Part shown: one piece after another, positions 26,754 through 34,767 of the stretch
Layout: each line of letters begins with the position of its first letter
Position numbering within the stretch: position 1 is the stretch's first letter
NCBI GenBank assembly: GCA_034435375.1
Contig: DAOTXR010000086.1
Span: 185,647 to 249,646, forward strand
Origin: DAOTXR01 sp034435375
Lineage (GTDB): Bacteria; Chloroflexota; Anaerolineae; Aggregatilineales; UBA3940
Length of the DNA stretch: 64,000 nt
Reading direction: 5' to 3'
Translations under genes and position numbers: made by a program
Notes under the pieces: generated by a model
Seen by the model: only the letters and a program-made list of their open reading frames with translations
Told to the model about the DNA's origin: nothing
The model's database searches: none

Positions 26754-28394
26754 TCACTCAATATAGCCGAGATTGTGCAGCCGATCGAGAATGATGTCCA
26801 TTTCGGCGCTCTCCATGTCCTGGCGCAGATGGGTAGGCTGCGGGGCATCCTGACTGATGCGTCGCAGAGCCTCACGCAGAGGCGTTGCCAGACGCTCGAC
26901 ACAGGGGGGTAGCCCCACCATCTGCCTGACGTTGTCCATCAGCAGCAGGTTGACCGTCTCAAAGGGATCGGTTCGCAGGTTATAGAAGGCCTGGCGATCG
27001 GGATTGGTTCGCTGCAACTCCTCGACGATCTGGGGCCGGGTCTTGCCAGCGGCGATCTCCCCCCTGAGGCGGGCCAGGTCCTCCGGCTGTTCCAGGCGAC
27101 CCGCAGCCTTGCGGATGGCGTTGACCATAAACGCCTCGTCGTCAGCCAGATAGTCCTGCGAGCTGAGCGGCTCACCGACTTCGACATACTTATAGTCCGC
27201 GGTGCGCACGCTGCGCCGGAACAGAAACGTGTCGTAGCCCTCCGGCAGAATCCGGCCCGCAGCCGCGCACTCTCGCAGATATTGGCTGAGCTTGGCCCGG
27301 TCGTGGTACCACACTTCGCTGTAACAGATCGATCCCTGGGCCTGCGGATCGCTGGCAAAACGCGCCAGCGAGCGGCCAGGCAGAGCGTGGGGGGCCTCCA
27401 GACCAGCGAAGTCCAGAATGGTCGGCAGCAGGTCCACCAGGCTGGTCGCCTGCGCGATCTTGCGCGGTTCCAGGTTGCCTGGCGAGACGACGAGGAGCGG
27501 CACACGGATCAAGTCATCGACCAGCGTCTCGCCGTGATCGAACTTTTCAGGGATGCTTTGGTTCGCCATGTGGTGAGGCAGCATCTGAGCTTGCCCGTGA
27601 TCGGACATCACGACGAGCAGCGAATCGCGCAGCAGGTCGAGCGCCTCTAAGGCGGTGTAGAACTTCTTGAGACGTCCCTGGTCAAACAGGGTGACCCCTT
27701 GCAGGTAACGCGGAAGCTGGACGGCGGTGACCAGCCGACGCCGCTCCAGCTCAACGCGGATCTGATTGTCCAGGCGGATGAGATCGGGGCGGGAGACCGA
27801 TCCGTCTGCGGCGCGTTGCAGCCGGTCAGGCAGGCCCAAAACCTCGGCCAGGAGTTCGGTTTCCTCGTACAGCGGGGTGTGATAGTCCGGCGAGGGTGGG
27901 CACCACGATTCCTTGTAAGGGGGGTGGACATCGACAAAGTGGGCAAACACGAACAGCTTTTCGTCGCGCCAGTCGGCCAGTTGCTTGAACAGAGCCTCGT
28001 CGTCTGCCGATACGGTGAAATCTCCCCCGCGCGTCAACCCCACGAGCTGCATCACGTGCAGAAAGTCGATGCTCAGCGCCACCTTGTACCCCGCATCTCG
28101 CAGTATCTCGCTGAGAATCGGCACATTGGGCGGAATCTGAGTTTTCAGAAAGGCGCGTACACCATGCTGCGGTGGATACAGCCCAGTGAACACGCTGGCG
28201 TGCGAGGCTGGGGTATAAGGAGCAGTCGAGGTGGCCTGGTTCAGGTGCAGCCCCTGGGCCGCGAGGCGATCCAGCAGAGGCGTATGGGGCACATCGTCCA
28301 GTCCCCACCGCCGCAGGTAAGTCTTATCAGACTCGCAGCTCAGCGCATCAAAACGCAGATCGTCAATTGACAACAGAAAGATACGTTGGATCAT
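26754..28394 (-). CDS. Sulfatase/alkaline-phosphatase superfamily hydrolase
   Basis: 546 residues from the ATG at 28394. The N-terminus FLLSIDDLRFDALS and the segment STAPYTPASHASVFTGLYP give the metal-binding and nucleophile-loop pattern; the usual Cys/Ser of a formylglycine sulfatase is replaced by Thr/Ser. DSLLVVMSDHGQAQ (metal ligands), KFDHGETLVDDLIRVPL and SLVDLLPTILDFAGLEAP follow. Without the CXPXR motif it is more likely a phosphodiesterase, phosphoglycerol or phosphoethanolamine transferase-like enzyme than a true sulfatase. No signal peptide is apparent. It lies at the promoter end of the third glycan block. Confidence 0.75.
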   Translation of the reverse strand: MIQRIFLLSIDDLRFDALSCESDKTYLRRWGLDDVPHTPLLDRLAAQGLHLNQATSTAPYTPASHASVFTGLYPPQHGVRAFLKTQIPPNVPILSEILRDAGYKVALSIDFLHVMQLVGLTRGGDFTVSADDEALFKQLADWRDEKLFVFAHFVDVHPPYKESWCPPSPDYHTPLYEETELLAEVLGLPDRLQRAADGSVSRPDLIRLDNQIRVELERRRLVTAVQLPRYLQGVTLFDQGRLKKFYTALEALDLLRDSLLVVMSDHGQAQMLPHHMANQSIPEKFDHGETLVDDLIRVPLLVVSPGNLEPRKIAQATSLVDLLPTILDFAGLEAPHALPGRSLARFASDPQAQGSICYSEVWYHDRAKLSQYLRECAAAGRILPEGYDTFLFRRSVRTADYKYVEVGEPLSSQDYLADDEAFMVNAIRKAAGRLEQPEDLARLRGEIAAGKTRPQIVEELQRTNPDRQAFYNLRTDPFETVNLLLMDNVRQMVGLPPCVERLATPLREALRRISQDAPQPTHLRQDMESAEMDIILDRLHNLGYIE

Positions 28395-28520
28395 CTTATG
28401 CTCAATGAGCGCCACACGTCCACAGCCAAGACCACCGTCAGCCAAGCATTCTATCAGACCTGCCAGAGAGAGACAACTGAGACACAAGTCATGCCCCCCG
28501 CTCTCGATCTTGCAGGACAA

Positions 28521-28550
28521 TTCGACATCTCCGGGAACAGTGTCTATACT
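28521..28550 (+). promoter_or_regulatory. Putative promoter of the TPR/Excalibur gene
   Basis: TTCGAC (28521-28526) and TATACT (28545-28550) with an 18-base spacer. It is 36 bases upstream of the GTG start. On the other strand a weaker TTGAAT-18-TATAGA pair could start the sulfatase-family operon, so the region may hold overlapping divergent promoters. Confidence 0.5.
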
Positions 28551-28585
28551 ATTTTCGAGCAACAGAATTCAAAGCGGAGGGCAGC

Positions 28586-29482
28586 GTGCCCTACCAGGAT
28601 CAGATTCGCCATGCCTTGCAGCTGGCCAGCGCCGGTGAGCCGGAAAAAGCGCGTGAAATCCTGCGGCAGATTCCTCCGGCAGCCCGCGAGAGCGCTGACT
28701 TTTGGGCTGCCTGCGCCGTGGCGGCCATCAGCCGGGAGCAGGCTATAGGCTTTCTTGAGCGTGCGCTCAAGATCGACCCTGACCACGCTGGGGCCGCTCA
28801 ACACCTGCGCCGCCTGAAGCAGGACCAGTCGCCTGCGCCTGCTGATACGCCCTCGTCCCCTCCATCGGGCTGGGCCTCGCGGCGCGGGCTGGCGCTGGCG
28901 GGTGGGCTGGTCGGGCTGGCGCTGCTGGCCGTAGTGGCAGCGGCGGCGATCCTGTGGCAGATGGGAGTTCTTCTCCCCGCCGCGCCGCCCGGAACGGCAA
29001 CGCCGGCGGCCTCGCCTCTGCCGACCCGCGCCGGGGTGGTATCCCCCTCGCCTGAGCGCGATGCACTCACGCCGTCCCAGGCCGCAACCAGCGGCCCTAC
29101 CGTGACGCCAAGCCCTACCCCCACGCCCACCCCCACCCACACGCCGACCTTCACGCCCACAGGCACCTTGCCGCCCTCTGAGACGCCCACCCCCAGCGCC
29201 ACGCTGGAGCCGACAGCCACCGAAACCCCTTCAGCCACACCTTCCCCGACCGAGGAGCCAGTCCCTACCCTTGAGCCTGACGTGCAGGCCGAGCTTCCTC
29301 CTGACCTTCCCCAACCGACCGCCGGGCCGTGCGACTGTTACGCTGAAGACCTCGATTGCAGCGACTTTGGCTCGCAGGGCGCGGCGCAGGCATGTTACGA
29401 TTACTGTTACGAACTGGAGGATCGGGACGTGCACCGTCTGGACGACAATCTGGACGGCGTGGTGTGCGAGAGCCTGCCCTGA
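28586..29482 (+). CDS. TPR membrane protein with C-terminal Excalibur domain
   Basis: 298 residues from a GTG preceded by GGAGGG. Residues 1-80 look like TPR-type helices (GEPEKAREILRQIPP, QAIGFLERALKIDPDH). One transmembrane segment follows at about 105-125. Residues 130-240 are a Pro/Thr-rich wall- or surface-spanning linker. The last 50 residues hold an Excalibur-type domain: CDCYAEDLDCSDFGSQGAAQ, then HRLDDNLDGVVCESLP, with the DXDXDG calcium-binding loop (here DDNLDG). The TPR end lies in the cytoplasm and the Excalibur end outside, inferred from the linker. Excalibur domains occur in extracellular nucleases and surface proteins. The function here is unknown. Confidence 0.75.
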   Translation: MPYQDQIRHALQLASAGEPEKAREILRQIPPAARESADFWAACAVAAISREQAIGFLERALKIDPDHAGAAQHLRRLKQDQSPAPADTPSSPPSGWASRRGLALAGGLVGLALLAVVAAAAILWQMGVLLPAAPPGTATPAASPLPTRAGVVSPSPERDALTPSQAATSGPTVTPSPTPTPTPTHTPTFTPTGTLPPSETPTPSATLEPTATETPSATPSPTEEPVPTLEPDVQAELPPDLPQPTAGPCDCYAEDLDCSDFGSQGAAQACYDYCYELEDRDVHRLDDNLDGVVCESLP

Positions 29483-29586
29483 CTGTTTCATCGGCCTAGC
29501 AGGGAACCAGAACCCGGCGTCCGGCGTCTGATCTATAGACGCCAGAACAGAGGTAAGAGTGCGATCCCTGTCGGGGGTGAGGAAAA

Positions 29587-30225
29587 GTGAGACGTTCTAC
29601 AGTTCAAACAGCCAAGTTCCTGCTGGCCGGAGGGCTGCTGCTGGTGGCTGCGGTCGCCTGCGCCCAGCCGCAGCCGCCAATCGACGCGCCAGACACGCCG
29701 TCTGTCCCCCACACAGCCCAGCCCCAGCCGACCCGCTTGCCGGACACGCCGCCGGCCAGTCAGACCCCGCTGCCAACCCAACCGGTTGGCGACGAGGGGG
29801 AAGGTCAGGCGACAAACGCTCCTCAGATGACTCCTAGCCCGACCAGCTCCCCCCCACGCCCCACACGCGAGCTGCCCGGCTCGGTGCAGACAGCGCCGCC
29901 GGACGGAGGAGGAGGTGCAATGATGGGAGAGGTGCCGGAGAGCTTGCTGAGCCAGATCGTTGACGACCTGGCCACGCGCCTGAGCGTGGGGCGCGACGCG
30001 ATCCAGGTGGTTCAGGCTGAGAGCGTGGTGTGGAACGATGGATCGCTGGGCTGCCCTCGCCCAGGCGAGGTGTACACCCAGGCGCTGGTCGAGGGCTACC
30101 ATGTGGTGTTGCAGGTGGGGTCCACGGCCTACGATTACCGGGCTTCGGCCAGGGGATACTTCTTTCTGTGCCAGCAGCCCTTCCCCGGCCTCACGCCGGG
30201 CGCGATCGGCACGCCATCGTCCTGA
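29587..30225 (+). CDS. Predicted lipoprotein with conserved C-terminal domain of unknown function
   Basis: 212 residues from a GTG with a GAGG site. The signal sequence (KFLLAGGLLLVAAVAC) ends in a lipobox-like AVAC with the lipidated Cys at residue 25. A Pro/Thr-rich linker (about residues 26-105) leads to a compact C-terminal domain with VVWNDGSLGCPRPGEVYT and GYHVVLQVGSTAYDYRAS. That pattern recurs in small secreted proteins of cyanobacteria and Chloroflexota but has no known function. The two Cys may form a disulfide. About 100 bases separate it from the Excalibur gene; the gap holds a short GGCGTCT hairpin without a U-run. Confidence 0.65.
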   Translation: MRRSTVQTAKFLLAGGLLLVAAVACAQPQPPIDAPDTPSVPHTAQPQPTRLPDTPPASQTPLPTQPVGDEGEGQATNAPQMTPSPTSSPPRPTRELPGSVQTAPPDGGGGAMMGEVPESLLSQIVDDLATRLSVGRDAIQVVQAESVVWNDGSLGCPRPGEVYTQALVEGYHVVLQVGSTAYDYRASARGYFFLCQQPFPGLTPGAIGTPSS

Positions 30226-30272
30226 GAGGCTCTCGCCGACGCTCCGCTCTGCGCCGCGCACCTCAACACGAG

Positions 30273-30298
30273 AAGGAGGTCCCAGGGGGGACCTCCTT
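30273..30298. terminator. Strong hairpin between convergent genes
   Basis: AAGGAGGTCCC and its exact complement GGGACCTCCTT form an 11-bp stem with a 4-base loop, followed by TTA. It lies between the lipoprotein gene and the convergent subtilase gene, so it probably stops transcription in both directions. Confidence 0.8.
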
Positions 30299-30336
30299 TA
30301 CGATCAGGGGCTATGGTGGCCTAAGCCAGCCCACCT

Positions 30337-33300
30337 TTAAGGCGCTGCGACCAGAATGGCCTTCGCCTCGTTGTTGGCCGGGCCGTGCAGGTAGCGCAGC
30401 AACAGCCCAACCTCGGTGTTGTTGGTCAGCGGCCCAAAGTCGAGGATCGCCAGCTCCTCGGTTGCGCCGGACGCCACTTCGACGAGGCCGAAGCTGCCGG
30501 TGGAGGTGCTGACGCCGACATACTGCTCGCCCAGCGGCGAGATGGTGATGCCCCCCACCGAGTCGGTGACGTTGCCGGTGAAGTACAGGTCAAACGCGCC
30601 GACGAACATGTCCATCGGCTGGAAGAAGTTGGCCGCCGTCATCCCGATCTGATCACCGCAGAACAGCAACACCGTGTTGCCGCTGTTGGTGGTGTGATCG
30701 GTGTAGAAGAAGGCCGAGGCCTGTCCGGTCGCCAGGTTGGCTACCCACGTCACGTTGCGCCCATCGCCGATCTGCGGGAAGCCCAGGTCCCAGTTGAAGA
30801 CCTCGTAGTCAAAGGTCCCGTCCTGATCCACATCGAGATCGACGAAGAACGAAGCCGGAGCAATGGCCAGGGTCTGACGCTCCCAGGTGTTGATGGCAAA
30901 CGCCATGACGAACGAGTCCGCCGGGCCGCAGAAGCCTGCCGGAACCGGGTAGGTGGCGTAACCCACGTAGCGCAGGTCGATGATCGGCGCATTCTCGCCC
31001 CAGCCGCCCTCAGGCAGATCAGGGCTGCTGGCAATGAGCGAGTAGGTCTCGACAGTGGTGTTCCCCACGCCATGATTCGTCAGGTTGACAAATCCGGCAG
31101 GAATGCCCAGATACTCGCCGTCAATGGACACGGTGTCGGACGAGGGCCGCACGTTGCCAGCCTGGCGCAGCAGCGCGTGCCACGGAATGTGCACCGGATC
31201 GGCGTCGTCGGCGCTGCTCCAGCGGTTGTCCAGCTTGATGTAGCCATCGTACTCAAACGTGGTCAGGAGGTCAGGGTTAGCGCCTGCGGAACCAGAGTTC
31301 ATGCCCCACTCGCGCAACTTGGTCCCGTCAATGTTGACCGTGACGGTGAAGAAAGCAAAGCTACGAGCGCCCACATACAGGTAGCGCGGCGTGTGGATGC
31401 TGACGGCTCCTGTGCTCTCGTCATCCGCAAAGCGGAACTGTGAGCTGATCTGGTATAGGATCGGACGGTTGGTGTAGTTGCGGACTGTCACCACGCGGCG
31501 TAGCGAGGTCGAGTTGCGCGTGATGTCGCGGAAGCCAAACGAGAGCGTCGGGCTGTAGGTCAACGTGTCCCACACGGCCACCGGCGACGCGAGCGCACGG
31601 TCCACGCGCACCTCGCCGCCGCCGATGCGGCTGATGGGCGCGATGTAGCCGCCAAAGAAGGCCGGCTCGTTCATGATGTCCGTCTCGCCAGTGTTGACGA
31701 GCACCGCCTTGATCTCAAGCGGCGAGCGGTTGGGGTACGCCTGCATCAGCAGGGCAGCCGAGCCGCTGACCATCGGGGTGGCCCCTGAGGTGCCGCCAAA
31801 CGGGCCTTCACCCGTGCCGGTTCCGGCAATGGCCGATACCGAGGCCCCCGGTGCGCCGATCTCCGGCTTGGCCAGGTTGGTATTCATGGCCGGACCGCGC
31901 GAGGACGAGCCGACCATGTGCATCACCAGCGGGATGCCAATGCTCGGATCGAAGCGGATGACGACGCCCACCCCCAACTGGCTCTTGATCCGGTCGGCGT
32001 CAGCCTGGCTGATCATGTAGGCGGGGATGGTGATGGGGCGGTCGCCGCCGTCACCGCCGGGGAAAGGCTCGCCCGGCGCCACCAGGCCAATGATGCCCAC
32101 CAGGCCGCCGGCCTCGCCAATGTTCTTGATCTTCAGCGTGAAGTTGCAAGCTCCTCGGTTCACCAGGACGATCTTGCCGGCCAGACTGCCGGGCGCAAAG
32201 GGCGCACAGCCATTCAGGTTGCCCCCCGCGCCGTCGCCGTACTGGACCGGGGCCTCAATGGCGCTGGTCAGCGGGACTGACCAGGGTTGGAACACCGCTG
32301 CGTAGTCGCCGGCGATAGCTGGCGGCGACACGATCCGCATCAAGGGCTGCACTGCCGAAGGTACGTTGGTCTGGGCCACCGACAGCGCCGTTATCGCCGC
32401 CGAGGGCGTATCGAGGATGTAAGGTTTGTCAGAACCGTTGCCAGCAGCCGCGACCGTCAGGATGCCGCGCAGTGTGGCGATGTTGACCGCCCGTGAGAGA
32501 TCGTCGTCAAAAGCTTGTCCGTAGACCGAGCCGAGGGACATGTTGATCACGTCTACATGGTCGCTCGTATCGCCGTCCCCGTTGGGGTCAAGCGCAAAGT
32601 CCATCCCCTGCAGCAGACCCACGCCGCTGCACGCGGACGAGACAGACGAACACACTTTGACGGCATACAGGTCTACAGCAGGGGCTACGCCGCCCTCTCC
32701 CCCGATGATGTCGGCCACGTGAGTGCCGTGACCTTCGAGATCGAGCGGGTCGGGATCGGGCGTCAGCGGATCGGCGGAACCCGCCCACGTATCACCGATG
32801 AAGTCGTACCCCCCAACCACCTTGGCGGTAGGGAATGTGCCTGGCTCGATCACCGTCGGATCGTTGGCCGCATATTCGGCGGGGTCGCCGGAGCCGCCCA
32901 GATGGGCATGCAGATAGTCGATGCCGCTGTCGAACACGGCCACACGCACGCCGTCGCCGGTGTAGCCTGCAGCGTGAACGGCGCTGGCCCCAATGTAGGG
33001 CACGGTCTCGCTCAAGTCCATCTCGTAGTTGATCAACGGGTTGATGGACACCACCGCCGGGTTAGCAGCCAGGGCTGGCAGGTCAGCGGCGTCGATCTCC
33101 AGGATCACCGCGTTGAGCGCAATCTGAGTCGATCCCAGGACCTCGGTGCGGGGATCAAGGCCCCAAGCCACCGCCATGATCTCCTGCTGCTGGGCCTCGA
33201 CGCGCTGGCGATGGCTGCGCTGTCCGGAGGCGTCCACACCCTCCGCTGCCACTTCGCCGACCGGCGCTTCAGCCAGCCGCACAACCACCTGCTGCGGCCC

Positions 33301-33717
33301 TTCGGCCCCGAACAGGGCGCGGTTGATCTTGCTCGCCGGCGTCACACCCTCAGCCACCGCAGGGGCCTCAAGCCGCAGGGCGCTGATCGTGTAGGGCAGC
33401 GCCTGGCCCAGGGCGCGATCCACACGGGGGTCCGGCTCTGGGGTTGGGGTGGGGCTTGGCTCCTCGGTCGGAAGGGCCTCCTCAGTCGGAAGGGCTTCCT
33501 CCTCGGTCGCCGTCGGCTCTGTAGGTTCCTCCGTGGCCGGGGTGTCGGTGGGCGCTTCGGTGGGCGTCTCCACCGGCGTCTCCGTCAAGCCGGGATCGGG
33601 AGACGGCGGAGGCGGGGTTTCGCCGCCCTCCTGCGCCGATGCCACCTGCGTGATAGACAGGACAAGGCACAGGGTCAAAATGACCTTGATGATGCTTACG
33701 GGCCTTCGGGTCTTCAC
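30337..33717 (-). CDS. Secreted subtilisin-like S8 serine protease with PA domain
   Basis: A 1126-residue secreted protease. A signal peptide ends near VASAQE (residue 30). A Pro/Thr/Glu-rich linker of about 70 residues follows, then an I9-like propeptide. The catalytic triad is visible: Asp in VAVFDSGID (about residue 262), His in EGHGTHVADIIG (about 333) and Ser in GTSGATPMVSG (about 642). GTSGATP differs from the usual GTSMATP. A protease-associated domain (KIVLVNRGACNFTLKIKNIG) is inserted between His and Ser, and several beta-rich Fn3-like domains form the C-terminus. Expected to act outside the cell on proteins. A TAAGGAGGAATT site precedes the ATG. Confidence 0.87.
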   Translation of the reverse strand: MKTRRPVSIIKVILTLCLVLSITQVASAQEGGETPPPPSPDPGLTETPVETPTEAPTDTPATEEPTEPTATEEEALPTEEALPTEEPSPTPTPEPDPRVDRALGQALPYTISALRLEAPAVAEGVTPASKINRALFGAEGPQQVVVRLAEAPVGEVAAEGVDASGQRSHRQRVEAQQQEIMAVAWGLDPRTEVLGSTQIALNAVILEIDAADLPALAANPAVVSINPLINYEMDLSETVPYIGASAVHAAGYTGDGVRVAVFDSGIDYLHAHLGGSGDPAEYAANDPTVIEPGTFPTAKVVGGYDFIGDTWAGSADPLTPDPDPLDLEGHGTHVADIIGGEGGVAPAVDLYAVKVCSSVSSACSGVGLLQGMDFALDPNGDGDTSDHVDVINMSLGSVYGQAFDDDLSRAVNIATLRGILTVAAAGNGSDKPYILDTPSAAITALSVAQTNVPSAVQPLMRIVSPPAIAGDYAAVFQPWSVPLTSAIEAPVQYGDGAGGNLNGCAPFAPGSLAGKIVLVNRGACNFTLKIKNIGEAGGLVGIIGLVAPGEPFPGGDGGDRPITIPAYMISQADADRIKSQLGVGVVIRFDPSIGIPLVMHMVGSSSRGPAMNTNLAKPEIGAPGASVSAIAGTGTGEGPFGGTSGATPMVSGSAALLMQAYPNRSPLEIKAVLVNTGETDIMNEPAFFGGYIAPISRIGGGEVRVDRALASPVAVWDTLTYSPTLSFGFRDITRNSTSLRRVVTVRNYTNRPILYQISSQFRFADDESTGAVSIHTPRYLYVGARSFAFFTVTVNIDGTKLREWGMNSGSAGANPDLLTTFEYDGYIKLDNRWSSADDADPVHIPWHALLRQAGNVRPSSDTVSIDGEYLGIPAGFVNLTNHGVGNTTVETYSLIASSPDLPEGGWGENAPIIDLRYVGYATYPVPAGFCGPADSFVMAFAINTWERQTLAIAPASFFVDLDVDQDGTFDYEVFNWDLGFPQIGDGRNVTWVANLATGQASAFFYTDHTTNSGNTVLLFCGDQIGMTAANFFQPMDMFVGAFDLYFTGNVTDSVGGITISPLGEQYVGVSTSTGSFGLVEVASGATEELAILDFGPLTNNTEVGLLLRYLHGPANNEAKAILVAAP

Positions 33718-34314
33718 ATCAATTCCTCCTTAGGCGCTTGGCTGAGAACACTCTCGCCCAAAACTACTGAGGTTTCATCACAAGAGACTGGTCTAAACAC
33801 GAGCATCCAAGCTCGCTCACACGATGGGCCATGCCCACGGGAGCAGACCCTAGCATGTCGTTGAGCAGCACCTTAGCTCGCTAGGTCCTCCTTTCTACCC
33901 AGCCTCACAGGTCACCTCTATCCCCAACTTGGAAACGCAAAAGCAGGGGTTCCAATGACATCCCTGTCACTGAACTCCTCAGGTGGTCTGAATCAGTTTG
34001 CCTTCTGCTGCGATAGCGGAACCGGAGGATGAAGTTGCCCCATGAGCGCTGCGTGGTTCCCTATCCCTCGCTTTACCCTACAGCAGCTATGCTATCACGA
34101 GTTCTCGTGTCTGTCTACCCCCAAGAGGGCAGGCCGGGTGTATTGCAGGACAATGGGTTAGCAGAGCCTCATCCCCTGACCTCGCTGATGCTCGGTCCTC
34201 CCCCTCTCCATTGAAGGGCTGAGGCTGAGCCAGGCGAGCCACGCCAATCTGCCAGGCTACCCCCGTCATGAAACCGCCCGCAGCCAAACATATTGCGCAC
34301 GATTTCACAAACTG

Positions 34315-34323
34315 TGTTACAAT
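34315..34323 (+). promoter_or_regulatory. Possible extended -10 promoter for the hdr/flx operon
   Basis: TGTTACAAT gives a TGn extended -10 followed by TACAAT (five of six). A weak TTGCGC lies 19 bases upstream. A small dyad CACA-AAC-TGTG (34306-34316) overlaps the spacer. It would leave a 5' leader of about 440 bases. Confidence 0.35.
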
Positions 34324-34523
34324 AGGTGCAAATCTGTTCGCCAAGACAGCACTTTGAGCGGCGTCTACCTCTTCGACACGTTTGCCCATCACTTCGCTCT
34401 CGTCCAGGCAATGACTTGCCCCTCCCACGCCGTTCGCCAAAGGAGATTCTGGCCATCGCGTCCAGCTTCGCGCCAGACCACACATTGCGAAACACGGAAG
34501 GAGTGTTTCTGTCCATCCAACTA

Positions 34524-34543
34524 ATGACAGTGTGTTATGTCAT
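34524..34543. promoter_or_regulatory. Inverted repeat ATGACA-N8-TGTCAT upstream of hdr/flx operon
   Basis: A perfect 6-base inverted repeat with an 8-base spacer, total 20 bases, about 225 bases before the first hdrA start. The geometry fits a dimeric helix-turn-helix regulator. No partner is known from the window. Confidence 0.35.
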
Positions 34544-34767
34544 GCGCCCCATGTGATTGTGATCGCTAACCCTGCCGCCAGGTTGGGGCAGGAGCCTTGC
34601 GCCGACTTGGCCAGCCTGTGCGGCTTCCAGATAACCCATACCGCATGAGGAGAGGCAGACCATCGTCACATTCCCAATCTTGCCATAGAAGTCATCGCAA
34701 GCGCGTAGCTCATCACCCCACGGTGACAAGGCGCATTCGAACACTCCAACGAAAGGAGAACTGCTGG

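Larger units (their letters stand above)
33718..34767. other. 1.05-kb intergenic region with regulatory potential, no supported gene
   Basis: This gap separates the subtilase from the divergent hdr operon. Short reading frames exist but have no recognisable domain, no good ribosome-binding site and overlap each other. Contents I can support are the subtilase leader, an extended -10 at 34315-34323 and an inverted repeat at 34524-34543. I looked for a selenocysteine tRNA or any other tRNA and found no acceptor/T-arm pattern. Confidence 0.5.

Noticed and set aside
29092..29270. Pro/Thr-rich repetitive DNA as a mobile or CRISPR-like repeat
   Set aside because: It is an in-frame low-complexity linker of the Excalibur protein with irregular ACGCCC-type codons, not regular repeats with spacers.
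34087..34485. 132-codon minus-strand frame in the 1-kb gap
   Set aside because: It has no convincing ribosome-binding site, no domain and a composition unlike nearby genes; the region is better described as regulatory.
33718..34767. Selenocysteine tRNA gene beside the selenoprotein operon
   Set aside because: I looked for a long acceptor stem, a T-loop TTCRA motif with pairing arms and a CCA end and found none in the gap.
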